Shown here: positions 14,717-22,910 of the stretch, piece by piece
Position numbering within the stretch: position 1 is the first letter of the stretch
Layout: every line of letters starts with the position of its first letter
NCBI GenBank assembly: GCA_041686935.1
Contig: JAWLCW010000005.1
Coordinates: 1 to 64,000, forward strand
Direction: 5' to 3'
DNA from: Mariniphaga sp041686935
GTDB lineage: Bacteria; Bacteroidota; Bacteroidia; Bacteroidales; Prolixibacteraceae
Length of the DNA: 64,000 bases
The notes under the pieces: generated by a model
The model's input: the letters and a program-made list of their open reading frames with translations, nothing else
Told to the model about the DNA's origin: nothing
The model's database searches: none
Position numbers and translations under genes: made by a program

Positions 14717-16816
14717 TTATTTTAAAAGCTGGTACGCAATCAATGAAACAATGTAAGCGAAACCGGTCATAAAAAAGAGTTGAATCATCGGCCATTTCCA
14801 ACTGTTTGTTTCCCGTTTTACTATGGCCAGCGTACTCATGCATTGCATGGCAAAAGCATAAAAAAGCAAGAGCGAAATGCCGCTTGCAAAATTGAAGGCT
14901 TTTTTTCCTGTAGTTGCATTTACTTCGCCAGCCAGCCTGCTTTTAATTGTTTCCTCGTCGTCGGCTCCAACACTGTAAATGGTTGCAATGGAGCCTACAA
15001 AAACTTCGCGCGCTGCAAACGAGGTGAGCAGGGCAATTCCGATTTTCCAGTCGTAACCCAGCGGCTCGATGGCCGGTTCAATGGCATGGCCCAAAATTCC
15101 AATGTAGGAGTGCCTGAGTTTGTGTGAGGCAATGGCCGTTTCAAGCTCTTCTTCATTGAGTTGGCTGCTTTCAGCCTGGGCAACCACAATTTTTTCGGCA
15201 TGATGAAACTCTTCGGAATACCCGTGCGATGCCAGAAACCAAAGCACAATGGAAATGGCCAGAATAATTTTCCCAGCATTTACCACAAAATCTTTTGTTT
15301 TATCGTAAACCGTCAGGGCAATGTTTTTGACCATAGGCATTTTGTAACCGGGCATTTCGGCAATAAAAAACGACCTGCTTTTAATTTTCAGGATTTTATT
15401 CAGAATAAAGGCTGAAATTATGGCTGCCGCAAATCCAAGTACATAAAGTCCCATGAGCGTAAGTCCCTGCAAATTAAATCCCAGGTAAGATTGATCAGGA
15501 ATGACCAGCGCGATAATTATCAGGTAAACCGGCAACCGGGCAGCGCAGGTAATAAATGGTGTAACCAGAATGGTAATCAGGCGCTCTTTCCAGTTTTCGA
15601 TGGTGCGTGTTGCCATAACTGCCGGAATGGCGCAGGCGGTACCCGAAATGAGCGGCACCACGCTTTTGCCGTTTAGTCCGAACCGGCGCATCAGGCGATC
15701 CATAATAAAAACCACCCGGCTCATGTAACCGCTTTCTTCCAGAATGGAAATGAACAGAAAAAGAAAAGCGATTTGCGGAATAAAAATTACAATTCCACCA
15801 ATTCCGGGAATAATTCCTTCGGCGACCAAATCGGTAAATGCCCCCGACGGTAAACTGTTTTTTACCCCCTGAGCCATAGATGCAAAAAGGCCGTCGATAA
15901 AATCCATGGGGTAGCTGCTCCAATTATAAATAGACTGGAAAACCAGCAGCATAATAAGAAAAAATGCCACATATCCGAAAACGCGGTGAGTTAAAATTTT
16001 GTCGAGCCGGCTGCGGAAATCTTTGGCTGATTTTATATCCTGTTTGTAGCTTTCCTTCAGGATTTTATTGATGAAAAGGTACCGCAGAATGGTTTCCTTT
16101 TGCTGTAATCTTTTCAACTCGGGAGTGCTTTTGCGGAGGGATTCATCCTGCATTTCGGGCTGACTGATTTCCGATTCCTTAAAACTGAAATCCTGTGTGA
16201 TGGTCAGCCAGCTTTTGTATAAATTTTCGCCGGGGAAAGCGTTTCTAAGGTTTTCAAAATATTCAGGTTCAATTTCCGAAATGTTAACAACGGATTCTGT
16301 TGGCAGATTCTGATAATTGAGAATTAACTCTTTTAGGTAGCTGATACCGGTTCCTTTCCGGGCGCTAATTAATGCCACTTTGGAATGGATTTCTTTTTCC
16401 AAAAGTTCCACATCGAGCGAAAGACCCTTTCGTTCCATCAAATCGGCCATATTAATGGCCAGGATTACCGGAATATTCAAATCCTTGATCTGTGTAAAAA
16501 GAAGCAGGTTGCGCTTTAAACTTTCAATATCGGCAACCACAACGGCTACGTCAGGAAAATTGACTGACTTTTCGTTTACCAGCATCTCCACCACAATCTG
16601 TTCGTCAACCGATGTTGAATTCAGGCTGTAAGTTCCGGGCAAATCGGTGATGCGGGCTTTTACGCTGTCAGAGAGTTTGCAAACGCCCTCTTTTTTTTCA
16701 ACGGTAATGCCGGGATAGTTCCCCACCTTCTGGTTTAACCCCGTAAGTTGATTGAATACAGAAGTTTTGCCCGTGTTTGGGTTCCCGATAAGTGCTACAT
16801 GCAGAGGTTTCGACAT
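14717..16816 (-). CDS. feoB: Ferrous iron transport protein B
   Basis: The 699-residue protein imports Fe(II) across the inner membrane. The N-terminal G domain has G1 GNPNTGKTS, switch region NYPGITVEKKEG, G3 DLPGTYSL, G4 NMAD (AINMADLM), and G5 SARKGTG. The membrane part has two Gate motifs: the first near GGIVIFIPQIAFLFLFISILEESGYMSR, with the helix SGTACAIPAVMATRTI, and the second near SFAAREVFVGSIATIYS. Length and motifs are complete. It lies two bases after feoA and is followed by the Cys-rich small protein, forming the usual Bacteroidota Feo operon. Regulation by a metal sensor is expected, and a palindrome upstream of feoA is a candidate site. Confidence 0.97.
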   Translation of the reverse strand: MSKPLHVALIGNPNTGKTSVFNQLTGLNQKVGNYPGITVEKKEGVCKLSDSVKARITDLPGTYSLNSTSVDEQIVVEMLVNEKSVNFPDVAVVVADIESLKRNLLLFTQIKDLNIPVILAINMADLMERKGLSLDVELLEKEIHSKVALISARKGTGISYLKELILNYQNLPTESVVNISEIEPEYFENLRNAFPGENLYKSWLTITQDFSFKESEISQPEMQDESLRKSTPELKRLQQKETILRYLFINKILKESYKQDIKSAKDFRSRLDKILTHRVFGYVAFFLIMLLVFQSIYNWSSYPMDFIDGLFASMAQGVKNSLPSGAFTDLVAEGIIPGIGGIVIFIPQIAFLFLFISILEESGYMSRVVFIMDRLMRRFGLNGKSVVPLISGTACAIPAVMATRTIENWKERLITILVTPFITCAARLPVYLIIIALVIPDQSYLGFNLQGLTLMGLYVLGFAAAIISAFILNKILKIKSRSFFIAEMPGYKMPMVKNIALTVYDKTKDFVVNAGKIILAISIVLWFLASHGYSEEFHHAEKIVVAQAESSQLNEEELETAIASHKLRHSYIGILGHAIEPAIEPLGYDWKIGIALLTSFAAREVFVGSIATIYSVGADDEETIKSRLAGEVNATTGKKAFNFASGISLLLFYAFAMQCMSTLAIVKRETNSWKWPMIQLFFMTGFAYIVSLIAYQLLK

Positions 16817-16818
16817 TA

Positions 16819-17049
16819 TTATAAAACTTTCGCAATTTCTATAAGCGCAGCCGTTTCTTTACGAATGGCGAAAAAGCTGCCGTTAATATTTAAATACAAC
16901 AAGTCTTTGAAAGGTGAAAGCTGAATGAGCTGAACTTCATTTCCCGGCAGGCAGCCCAGTTCCTGCAATTTAACCGGAATCAGATCGGTAGAATAATCTC
17001 CGATAACTCCTTTTTCCCCTTTTTTTAAATGTGCAATCGTTTCCTTCAT
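16819..17049 (-). CDS. feoA: Ferrous iron transport protein A
   Basis: This 76-residue SH3-like protein is the cytoplasmic accessory of FeoB. It has the family pattern KKGEKGVIGDY...KLQELGCLPGNEVQLIQLSP and LYLNINGSFFAIRKETAALIEI. The ATG at 17049 (MKETIAHL) is preferred over an upstream in-frame start, because it removes a hydrophobic extension not seen in the family. It is two bases before feoB. Confidence 0.93.
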   Translation of the reverse strand: MKETIAHLKKGEKGVIGDYSTDLIPVKLQELGCLPGNEVQLIQLSPFKDLLYLNINGSFFAIRKETAALIEIAKVL

Positions 17050-17085
17050 ATCACAAATTAACACGAAAAATTGAATAAGGTTTTC

Positions 17086-17100
17086 AGGCAATTATTGCCT
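17086..17100. promoter_or_regulatory. Candidate metal-regulator operator upstream of feoA
   Basis: Perfect inverted repeat AGGCAAT-T-ATTGCCT, 37 bases before the feoA start. The position suits a repressor site; Fur and DtxR/MntR-type sites are similar-sized palindromes. The identity of the regulator is not shown by the sequence. Confidence 0.45.
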
Positions 17101-17198
17101 AATCGCCAAAGGGAACAATGATATCAGGTTTTCATTTAAGAACCAATCCCAACAAATAGGGATTTTAAAGTATTTTATTTTTAGAAAAACACCGGAAA

Positions 17199-17726
17199 TC
17201 AGGTTAGGAATTTTTGGAACAATATTTCATCCTTCCAGCCCGTAATGGTTTTCAGCCAGTCTTTTTTGATACCAACCTTAACAAAACCCGCTTTTTCGAA
17301 AAGGTGAAGGCTTTGAAGGTTGTCGGCTGCAATGTTGGCATAAAGCTGATTTAATCCGAGTGAATGAATAGCATATTCTGAAAGGGCTTCCAGGGCGTCG
17401 GTGGCAAAACCACGATTGCGGTTTTCGGAGCTGTGAATTAATATACCTACTCCGGCCCGCTGGTGGTACGGGTCGAAATCGAATAAATCAACGGCGCCAA
17501 CCGGGTGTCTTTCCCAGTTTTCTATGATAAGACGCAACTGTTTGGTTTCGTAAATATCTTTTACTGAATTTTTGATGTATTCAGCCAAAACATATTTTGA
17601 GTATGGCGTGCGGGTGTTACTCAACTCCCAAACTTCCATGTTGTTCTCCCAGCGGTAGAGGAGTTCAATATCGTCGGGTTCCAACGGGCGGAGGATTATT
17701 TTTCCGTGGTGAAGCAGTTGTTTCAA
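17199..17726 (-). CDS. GNAT acetyltransferase (RimJ/RimL-like)
   Basis: The 175-residue protein begins with GKIILRPLEPDDIELLYRWENN, the standard opening of the RimJ/SpeG-like acetyltransferase group. It has the acetyl-CoA loop as ENRNRGFATDALEALSEYA and the ending ADNLQSLHLFEKAGFVKVG. It would acetylate an amine, perhaps a protein N-terminus or a small molecule; SpeG-like spermidine acetylation is possible but not shown. The TTG at 17726 is chosen over an ATG at 17777 because family members start just before this point and because it avoids overlap with yoeB. The start is the weak point of the call. Confidence 0.85.
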   Translation of the reverse strand: MKQLLHHGKIILRPLEPDDIELLYRWENNMEVWELSNTRTPYSKYVLAEYIKNSVKDIYETKQLRLIIENWERHPVGAVDLFDFDPYHQRAGVGILIHSSENRNRGFATDALEALSEYAIHSLGLNQLYANIAADNLQSLHLFEKAGFVKVGIKKDWLKTITGWKDEILFQKFLT

Positions 17727-17736
17727 GTTTTTAATA

Positions 17737-17991
17737 TTAGTAATGAAATCTACATTGAACAATAAGGAGAATATCATTTTCCACTTTGTAAACTAACCGG
17801 TGTTCATCGGTTATTCTTCTTGACCAGCAGGTTGACAATTCATTTTTTAATGGTTCCGGTTTGCCGATGCCGGAAAAAGGTGTTCTTTCACAGCTTTTAA
17901 TAAGCGAATTTATTTTTCTAAGAATCTTTTTATCTTTAATCTGCCAGAACAGATAATCTTCCCATGCTGTATCTTCCCAAAGTTTTCTCAT
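17737..17991 (-). CDS. yoeB: YoeB family ribosome-dependent mRNA interferase toxin
   Basis: The 84-residue toxin has the YoeB pattern LWEDTAWEDYLFWQ, SGIGKPEPLKNELSTCWSRRITDEHRLVY and ends with the conserved QCRFHY. The catalytic set known for YoeB (Glu46, Arg65, His83) has visible counterparts in KPEPLK, RRITDEHR and the terminal RFHY. It cleaves mRNA at the ribosomal A site. It follows yefM with one base between the antitoxin stop and the toxin ATG, a typical antitoxin-first arrangement. A TTG four codons upstream, overlapping yefM, is an alternative start. Confidence 0.95.
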   Translation of the reverse strand: MRKLWEDTAWEDYLFWQIKDKKILRKINSLIKSCERTPFSGIGKPEPLKNELSTCWSRRITDEHRLVYKVENDILLIVQCRFHY

Positions 17992-17992
17992 T

Positions 17993-18247
17993 TCAGCTTT
18001 CAATCAAATCTCTTTCTTTCATTTTACCCAACTCGATATTTTTTATTGCATTCAATAACCTTTCTCTGTTATTTTTTGTGCTCAGTAAATAGTTGGTTTC
18101 CTGTATTGAATTGTAATCATCCAATGACATAAGAACCACACTTTTCCCCTTTGGACGATGCACAATGAGAATATCCTGATCTTCACAGACCATATCGAGA
18201 TTTGACTTCAAATTTTGTCTTAATTCTGAATAATTAACCGTTTTCAT
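17993..18247 (-). CDS. yefM: YefM family antitoxin
   Basis: The 84-residue Phd/YefM antitoxin starts MKTVNYSELRQNLKSNLDMVCEDQD, the DNA-binding fold, followed by VHRPKGKSVVLMSLDDYNSIQET, and has a charged C-terminus that would wrap the toxin. It neutralises YoeB and represses its own operon as a complex. The upstream DNA holds paired TGTACA-like half sites, the known kind of YefM operator. Confidence 0.95.
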   Translation of the reverse strand: MKTVNYSELRQNLKSNLDMVCEDQDILIVHRPKGKSVVLMSLDDYNSIQETNYLLSTKNNRERLLNAIKNIELGKMKERDLIES

Positions 18248-18259
18248 TGTTCCATATTT

Positions 18260-18277
18260 TGTACAAAAATACGTACT
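18260..18277. promoter_or_regulatory. YefM-type operator with two GTAC cores
   Basis: TGTACA at 18260-18265 and ACGTAC at 18271-18276 have GTAC cores 12 bases apart. YefM-YoeB operators in enteric bacteria use TGTACA cores with 12 bp centre spacing. The site lies just upstream of the yefM start. Confidence 0.65.
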
Positions 18278-18313
18278 TTTTTTGAATAGGTTTAAATTTT
18301 TAAAGGTTAATTT

Positions 18314-20266
18314 TTATTGGCCCAATTTATTCCAGCTTTTTAATAAAATTTCCGCATCGGTGAGTACACTGTAATTGCGGGCATACAACACATTGAGCCG
18401 GTTGCTTTTAGAAATATCTGATGTTGGGTTTTCAAACATGTCTGCAGGAGAAAGAATGCCCGGTTTTAAAGTTGGCAGTTCAGACTGGTTTTCTGACGAT
18501 TCAACATAACCTACCCACGATTTTTTTCCGTTAAGAACTTGCCATGAATGTTTTAGGAATCTGTTCTTTTTGCTGAAAAACCAAAGAAGAAAAGGACTCA
18601 GTGCAAGGAATGTCAGTGCAGTGAAAAAATCGAAAAGTCTTTTTTTTCTGCGGTTGGCAGGTTTGGTAATGGCATTGATGTGCACCACGTACAAATCGCC
18701 TGCCGTGTGAATGGAGTTGCTGCCAATTATACTGATGCTTTCTGGCGGGGCTATTTTAAAATCGATGTCGAGCGAGGTCAGTTCCAGCATAGCCCGGATG
18801 ATTTCAGCCGAACTGATGTTTTCGGCACAGAAAATAATTTCATCGATGCGGTTGATGCGCACAATTTCGTTTAACTGGGCCAACGACCCGATATATTGTT
18901 CACCACGGTCCGATTCGTCGATGGAAATGAACCCTGCAAATTCAGACTTAATGCGCGTTTGCTGAAGGATTTCCCTTACACGCACGGCTTCGGCAGGGTG
19001 TCCGGCAATGGCAATTTTTTTGGAACGTTTAATATCCAGGCCAAATGATTTCCACTTCATTTTATGAAATACCAGCCTGTAAACAATGAGCAGTATAATG
19101 GCCCAAACTGAACCCAGTAAAATCAGAGCCCTGGAAAACCGGTATTCCTCGTCAACCAGCGAATAGACCAGCAAAATGGCGATGGTTCCCCACAAAATTC
19201 CCCGTGCTACATGGAGCAGATTCACCGGTTTTTTATACCCTCCGGAAGAGAAAATAGCTGCCAGCCAGAAAAGGATATAAACGGGAACTACCCAGTGCAA
19301 AAAATCGGGAGGATAATATCCCTGTTCGTAACGAATGTTTTCCCAAAGCGGGGTAAGTAGAAGAAATCCCGCAAAAATGAATATTGCATCGAGTGCCGGC
19401 AGAAAAATGCGATCGATAATTCTTTTCAAAATCGAAAGCAACGCCCGAAACCAGATGGCCAGGTTGAGCAAAACTGAAAAAGCTCCGGCTTTTCCACCTG
19501 AAAAATGTTTCTGCGCGAAAATGATCATTGCCTTGTAAAACACTTTTACATAATTCAGCGACCCTTTTTTTGTACTTTCACCTTTGTAATGAATGATGGT
19601 GGTTTCGGGGAAATAGTAGTTTTTATAACCGCCTTGTGTAATCCGGTACGAAAGGTCGATGTCTTCGCCATACATAAAAAACGTTTCGTCGAGAAGGCCT
19701 ACATTGTCGAGGGTTTCCTTTCGCATCAGCATAAATGCACCGGCCAGCACTTCCACTTCGTGGGTTTCGTTTTCATCGAGGTAGGAGAGGTGGTACTTTC
19801 CGAATTTTTTCGATTTGGGAAACAGTTTCGACAATCCGAACATTTTATAAAAGGCAACCCACGGTGTGGGCAGTCCGCGTTTCGACTCGGGCAGGAAGTT
19901 TCCTTTGCCGTCAATCATTTTTACCCCTAGTCCACCGGCATCGGGATGCTCGTCCAAAAACTTGACGACTTTGGTGAAGGTGTCTTCTTCCACGACCGTA
20001 TCCGGATTCAGCAAAAGAATGTATTTGCCTTTGGCTAAACGGATGGCCTGGTTGTTGGCTTTGGAAAAACCGACGTTTTCCTTGTTTTCGATGAGGTGAA
20101 CCTGCGGAAATTTTTCTTTGACAACCTGTGTGGAACCATCCACCGAATTGTTGTCCACCACAAAAATTTCGGACGAAATATTTTTTGAGGCTTTCAGCAC
20201 CGAGTGCAGGCACTGCTCCAAAAAATGTTTTACGTTGTAGTTGACAATAATTACCGAAAGTTCCAT
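18314..20266 (-). CDS. Family 2 glycosyltransferase fused to a degenerate glycosylphosphotransferase-like membrane domain
   Basis: The 650-residue protein starts with a GT2 domain (residues 1-240: SVIIVNYNVKHFLEQCL, VDNNSVDGS, LLLNPDTVV as the DXD-like motif, EDIDLSYRI). It then has four to five membrane helices (about 265-400) and a CoA-binding/Rossmann-like part (KKIAIAGHPAEAVRVREIL, IDEIIFCAENISSAEIIRAML). A C-terminal segment KPANRRKKRLFDFFTALTFL resembles the start of the bacterial sugar transferase domain of WcaJ/WbaP. That catalytic core is not completed, so it probably lacks phosphotransferase activity. It likely adds a sugar to a lipid-linked envelope glycan. It stands alone next to recR. 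Confidence 0.85.
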   Translation of the reverse strand: MELSVIIVNYNVKHFLEQCLHSVLKASKNISSEIFVVDNNSVDGSTQVVKEKFPQVHLIENKENVGFSKANNQAIRLAKGKYILLLNPDTVVEEDTFTKVVKFLDEHPDAGGLGVKMIDGKGNFLPESKRGLPTPWVAFYKMFGLSKLFPKSKKFGKYHLSYLDENETHEVEVLAGAFMLMRKETLDNVGLLDETFFMYGEDIDLSYRITQGGYKNYYFPETTIIHYKGESTKKGSLNYVKVFYKAMIIFAQKHFSGGKAGAFSVLLNLAIWFRALLSILKRIIDRIFLPALDAIFIFAGFLLLTPLWENIRYEQGYYPPDFLHWVVPVYILFWLAAIFSSGGYKKPVNLLHVARGILWGTIAILLVYSLVDEEYRFSRALILLGSVWAIILLIVYRLVFHKMKWKSFGLDIKRSKKIAIAGHPAEAVRVREILQQTRIKSEFAGFISIDESDRGEQYIGSLAQLNEIVRINRIDEIIFCAENISSAEIIRAMLELTSLDIDFKIAPPESISIIGSNSIHTAGDLYVVHINAITKPANRRKKRLFDFFTALTFLALSPFLLWFFSKKNRFLKHSWQVLNGKKSWVGYVESSENQSELPTLKPGILSPADMFENPTSDISKSNRLNVLYARNYSVLTDAEILLKSWNKLGQ

Positions 20267-20350
20267 TTATTCAGCCTGGCTTTAAAGTTTCAAATGTAGC
20301 ATTTCCATTGGATAACGGAAAACAGAAGGAATTCTGATTTTTGCGCCGGA

Positions 20351-20977
20351 TTATTTTCCCACCGAACTTTCGTACAGTACCCGGTTTACCAGCGAACGGC
20401 CCAGCGTAATTTCGTCGGTATATTCCAGGTCGTCGCCCACTGCCAGGCCGCGCGCCAGTGTGGTTACCCGAACAGGTTTGTCCTTCAGCTTGCGGAAAAT
20501 GTAAAAATTGGTGGTGTCGCCTTCCATGGTGGTTGGCAGGGCCAGAATGATTTCAACAATATCCGGATTTCCAGCTCTTTCGATAAGCGAGTTGATTTCC
20601 AGTTCGTTGGGACCAATTCCGTCCATGGGCGAAATGATTCCGCCCAGCACATGATACAATCCGTTGTACTGGTGCGTATTTTCAATCAGCATCACATCGC
20701 GGATGTTTTCCACCACGCAAATTACTGAGTTGTTGCGGGCGGGGTTGGCACAAATCTGGCAGGTTTCAGTATCGGAAATGTTGTGGCAAATTTTGCAGTG
20801 TTTAATTTCGTTGCGCAACTGAATCAGGCTTTCACCAAATGAGGTAACTGACTCCTTATTTTGCCTGAGCAGGTGTAAAACCATCCGCAGGGCGCTTTTC
20901 CGGCCAATTCCCGGCAGTTTCGAAAATTCATTCACTGCGTTTTCCAGCAGTTTCGACGGATATTTTTCACTATTCAT
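20351..20977 (-). CDS. recR: Recombination mediator RecR
   Basis: The 208-residue protein loads RecA with RecF and RecO during gap repair. It has a helix-hairpin-helix KLPGIGRKSALRMVLHLL, a four-Cys zinc finger CKICHNISDTETCQIC, and a Toprim domain (VICVVENIRDVMLIENT through GDTTNFYIFRKL). The final Walker-B-like motif region TTLARGLAVGDDLEYTDEITLGRSL is complete. Length is normal for the family. It is transcribed in the same direction as the glycosyltransferase gene with an 84 bp gap. Confidence 0.97.
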   Translation of the reverse strand: MNSEKYPSKLLENAVNEFSKLPGIGRKSALRMVLHLLRQNKESVTSFGESLIQLRNEIKHCKICHNISDTETCQICANPARNNSVICVVENIRDVMLIENTHQYNGLYHVLGGIISPMDGIGPNELEINSLIERAGNPDIVEIILALPTTMEGDTTNFYIFRKLKDKPVRVTTLARGLAVGDDLEYTDEITLGRSLVNRVLYESSVGK

Positions 20978-21062
20978 ATTCTCGTTTTTCGACGTTCAAA
21001 AGTAACCCGAAAAATCTGAAAAGAAACGAGTGTGATAAAAGTTTTCATTTAAAGGAATGATT

Positions 21063-21080
21063 ATCCGCCAGCTGGCGGAT
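21063..21080. repeat. 18 bp perfect palindrome
   Basis: ATCCGCCAGCTGGCGGAT lies between recR and the Gfo/Idh gene. Such CCGCCAGCTGGCGG palindromes recur between genes in several bacterial genomes. Its function is unknown; it could form a bidirectional hairpin. Confidence 0.6.
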
Positions 21081-21095
21081 GCGAGTTCCACATGA

Positions 21096-21103
21096 TACCT
21101 TTG
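21096..21103 (+). promoter_or_regulatory. Candidate -7 box for the Gfo/Idh gene
   Basis: TACCTTTG fits the Bacteroidota consensus TAnnTTTG and lies 120 bases before the start at 21223. No clear -33 TTG was seen at standard spacing. Confidence 0.4.
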
Positions 21104-21222
21104 AATTAAACATTTTTAATCATGTGAAAAAAGTACCTGTATTTCAATTTTTATGAATAAATTTACGGGTGACTGAACTAAACTGTACGACAGAGATATT
21201 TTTAACCAATAAAATTCATATC

Positions 21223-22704
21223 ATGAAGAAAAATTCTGATTCAACATTCTCCAGACGAAATTTTATAGGAACAACTGCCACGGCAATTGCGGGTTTCAGT
21301 ATAATTCCGAGCCGTGCTGTGGCCGGGTTGGGGCATATTCCACCCAGCGATAAACTGAATATTGCCGGCATTGGAATTGGCGGAAAAGGGAATTCCAACC
21401 TTCGGAACATGCCAGGCCAGAATATTGTAGCATTGTGCGATGTGGACTGGGATTATGCCAACAGAGTTTTTGAAACCTATCCCAAAGCCAAAAAGTGGAA
21501 AGATTTCCGGGAAATGTTCGACAAGCAGAAAGACATTGAAGCTGTGGTGATTGCTACGCCGGACCATACGCATACTTTACCTGCCGCAGCTGCTATGGAA
21601 CTGGGGCAGCATGTTTATCTACAGAAACCGTTAACCCATTCGGTTTGGGAATCGAGGTATTTAACCGAACTGGCCGAAAAAACCGGAGTTGTTACCCAAA
21701 TGGGAAACGAAGGCCATTCCAACGATGCGGTTTACGAAGTAACCGAAGTGGTACACAGCGGCTGCCTGGGCGAAATCAAAGAGGCGCATGTTTGGACAAA
21801 CCGCCCCATCTGGCGGCAGGGAATGCCCAAACCTTTGAAAGAGGTAAAAGTTCCGAAAACATTGGATTGGGACTTGTTTATCGGTCCGGCTGAAATGCGG
21901 CCCTACAATCCGGAATATCATCCGTGGATTTGGCGGGGCTGGTGGGATTACGGAACCGGCGCTTTGGGCGATATGGGTTGTCATTTACTCGATGTTCCTT
22001 ATTATGCGCTTCAACTTACTGCGCCAACAGCTTTTCAGGCCAGTTCCTCATTGGTGAATACGGAAAGTGCGCCTGTTTCTGCGCAGGTATCTTACCTGTT
22101 TCCGGCACGTAAAAATTTGCCTTACTGTGCTTTACCTGAGCTAAAATTGACCTGGTATGACGGCGGTTTAATGCCTGCCCGTCCGTTTGATTTACCTGTT
22201 GATGCCCCCATGAATCCCGGTGGCGGATTTATGTTTATCGGCTCAAAAGCCACGCTTATTGCCGAAGCCTACGGAGCCAAATGGAAAGTATATAAAAACG
22301 GACAGGAAATTACTCCTGAAACCCGGGTGAAAATTGACCGGATTCCTGATGATCCCGCTGGTGGTGGCCGGCACGAAATGCACTTTGTGAATTGCTGCAA
22401 AAATGGCGGAAAACCTGCTTCCAGTTTTGAATACGCCGGTCCATTTAATGAAATGGTAGTCATGGGTAACCTGGCTGTGCGGATGCAGTCGTTGCAGAAA
22501 ACATTACTTTGGGACAGTGAAAGCATGAAGGTAACCAATATTTCGCCCGACGAAACGCTGGTAACCACACACCTGCTGCCTTTCTCATCGGATATTGTAA
22601 CGCGAAGAGTGGAAGGTGAATCGAAGCAAACCGTGAAGTGGAATGCACAGGAAATGTGCGCAGAATGGATAAAACATACCTATAAAAACGGCTGGAGATT
22701 GTGA
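21223..22704 (+). CDS. Tat-exported Gfo/Idh/MocA family oxidoreductase
   Basis: The 493-residue protein begins with a Tat signal: SRRNFIG near residue 9, then a hydrophobic stretch GTTATAIAGFSIIPSRAVAG. The NAD(P)-binding Rossmann domain follows (LNIAGIGIGGKGNSNL, ALCDVD, VVIATPDHTH, LQKPLTHSVWE with the conserved Lys-Pro). The C-terminal domain has GWWDYGTGALGDMGCHLLDVP, whose His is the usual catalytic candidate. Exported members act on sugars or other hydroxy compounds with a bound cofactor; the substrate is unknown. The ATG at 21223 places the Tat motif correctly, and the frame further upstream is not needed. It is a single gene with its own terminator. Confidence 0.93.
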   Translation: MKKNSDSTFSRRNFIGTTATAIAGFSIIPSRAVAGLGHIPPSDKLNIAGIGIGGKGNSNLRNMPGQNIVALCDVDWDYANRVFETYPKAKKWKDFREMFDKQKDIEAVVIATPDHTHTLPAAAAMELGQHVYLQKPLTHSVWESRYLTELAEKTGVVTQMGNEGHSNDAVYEVTEVVHSGCLGEIKEAHVWTNRPIWRQGMPKPLKEVKVPKTLDWDLFIGPAEMRPYNPEYHPWIWRGWWDYGTGALGDMGCHLLDVPYYALQLTAPTAFQASSSLVNTESAPVSAQVSYLFPARKNLPYCALPELKLTWYDGGLMPARPFDLPVDAPMNPGGGFMFIGSKATLIAEAYGAKWKVYKNGQEITPETRVKIDRIPDDPAGGGRHEMHFVNCCKNGGKPASSFEYAGPFNEMVVMGNLAVRMQSLQKTLLWDSESMKVTNISPDETLVTTHLLPFSSDIVTRRVEGESKQTVKWNAQEMCAEWIKHTYKNGWRL

Positions 22705-22707
22705 AAG

Positions 22708-22747
22708 AAAAATCCCTAAGGGTTGTGCAACTCCCTTAGGGATTTTT
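22708..22747 (+). terminator. Strong terminator after the Gfo/Idh gene
   Basis: Perfect 15 bp stem AAAAATCCCTAAGGG / CCCTTAGGGATTTTT with a 10 base loop and a T-run. Because A- and T-runs flank both arms, it could also work from the other strand for the converging maeB gene. Confidence 0.88.
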
Positions 22748-22772
22748 CTTTTACTGCCATCTGCAGGCAACA

Positions 22773-22815
22773 AAGGATGGCATCCCTCCTCAACAAAGGC
22801 AGGGATGCCATCCTT
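22773..22815. repeat. 15 bp stem hairpin between two convergent genes
   Basis: AAGGATGGCATCCCT pairs perfectly with AGGGATGCCATCCTT across a 13 base loop. It has no T-run, so it is not a standard terminator. It may be a repetitive intergenic palindrome. Confidence 0.6.
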
Positions 22816-22871
22816 CCTGTCACGGAATCAATTCCTCAGGGATTGATATTCGTTTTACTTTAAGATAAATA

Positions 22872-22899
22872 CCCTAAGGGAACTTCGTAACCCTTAGGG
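22872..22899. terminator. Second CCCTAAGGG hairpin, beside the maeB 3' end
   Basis: CCCTAAGGG / CCCTTAGGG with a 10 base loop repeats the core of the terminator at 22708-22747. It lies 11 bases beyond the maeB stop and may help end that transcript, although the T-run is missing. Confidence 0.45.
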
Positions 22900-22910
22900 A
22901 AGGGAAAATT

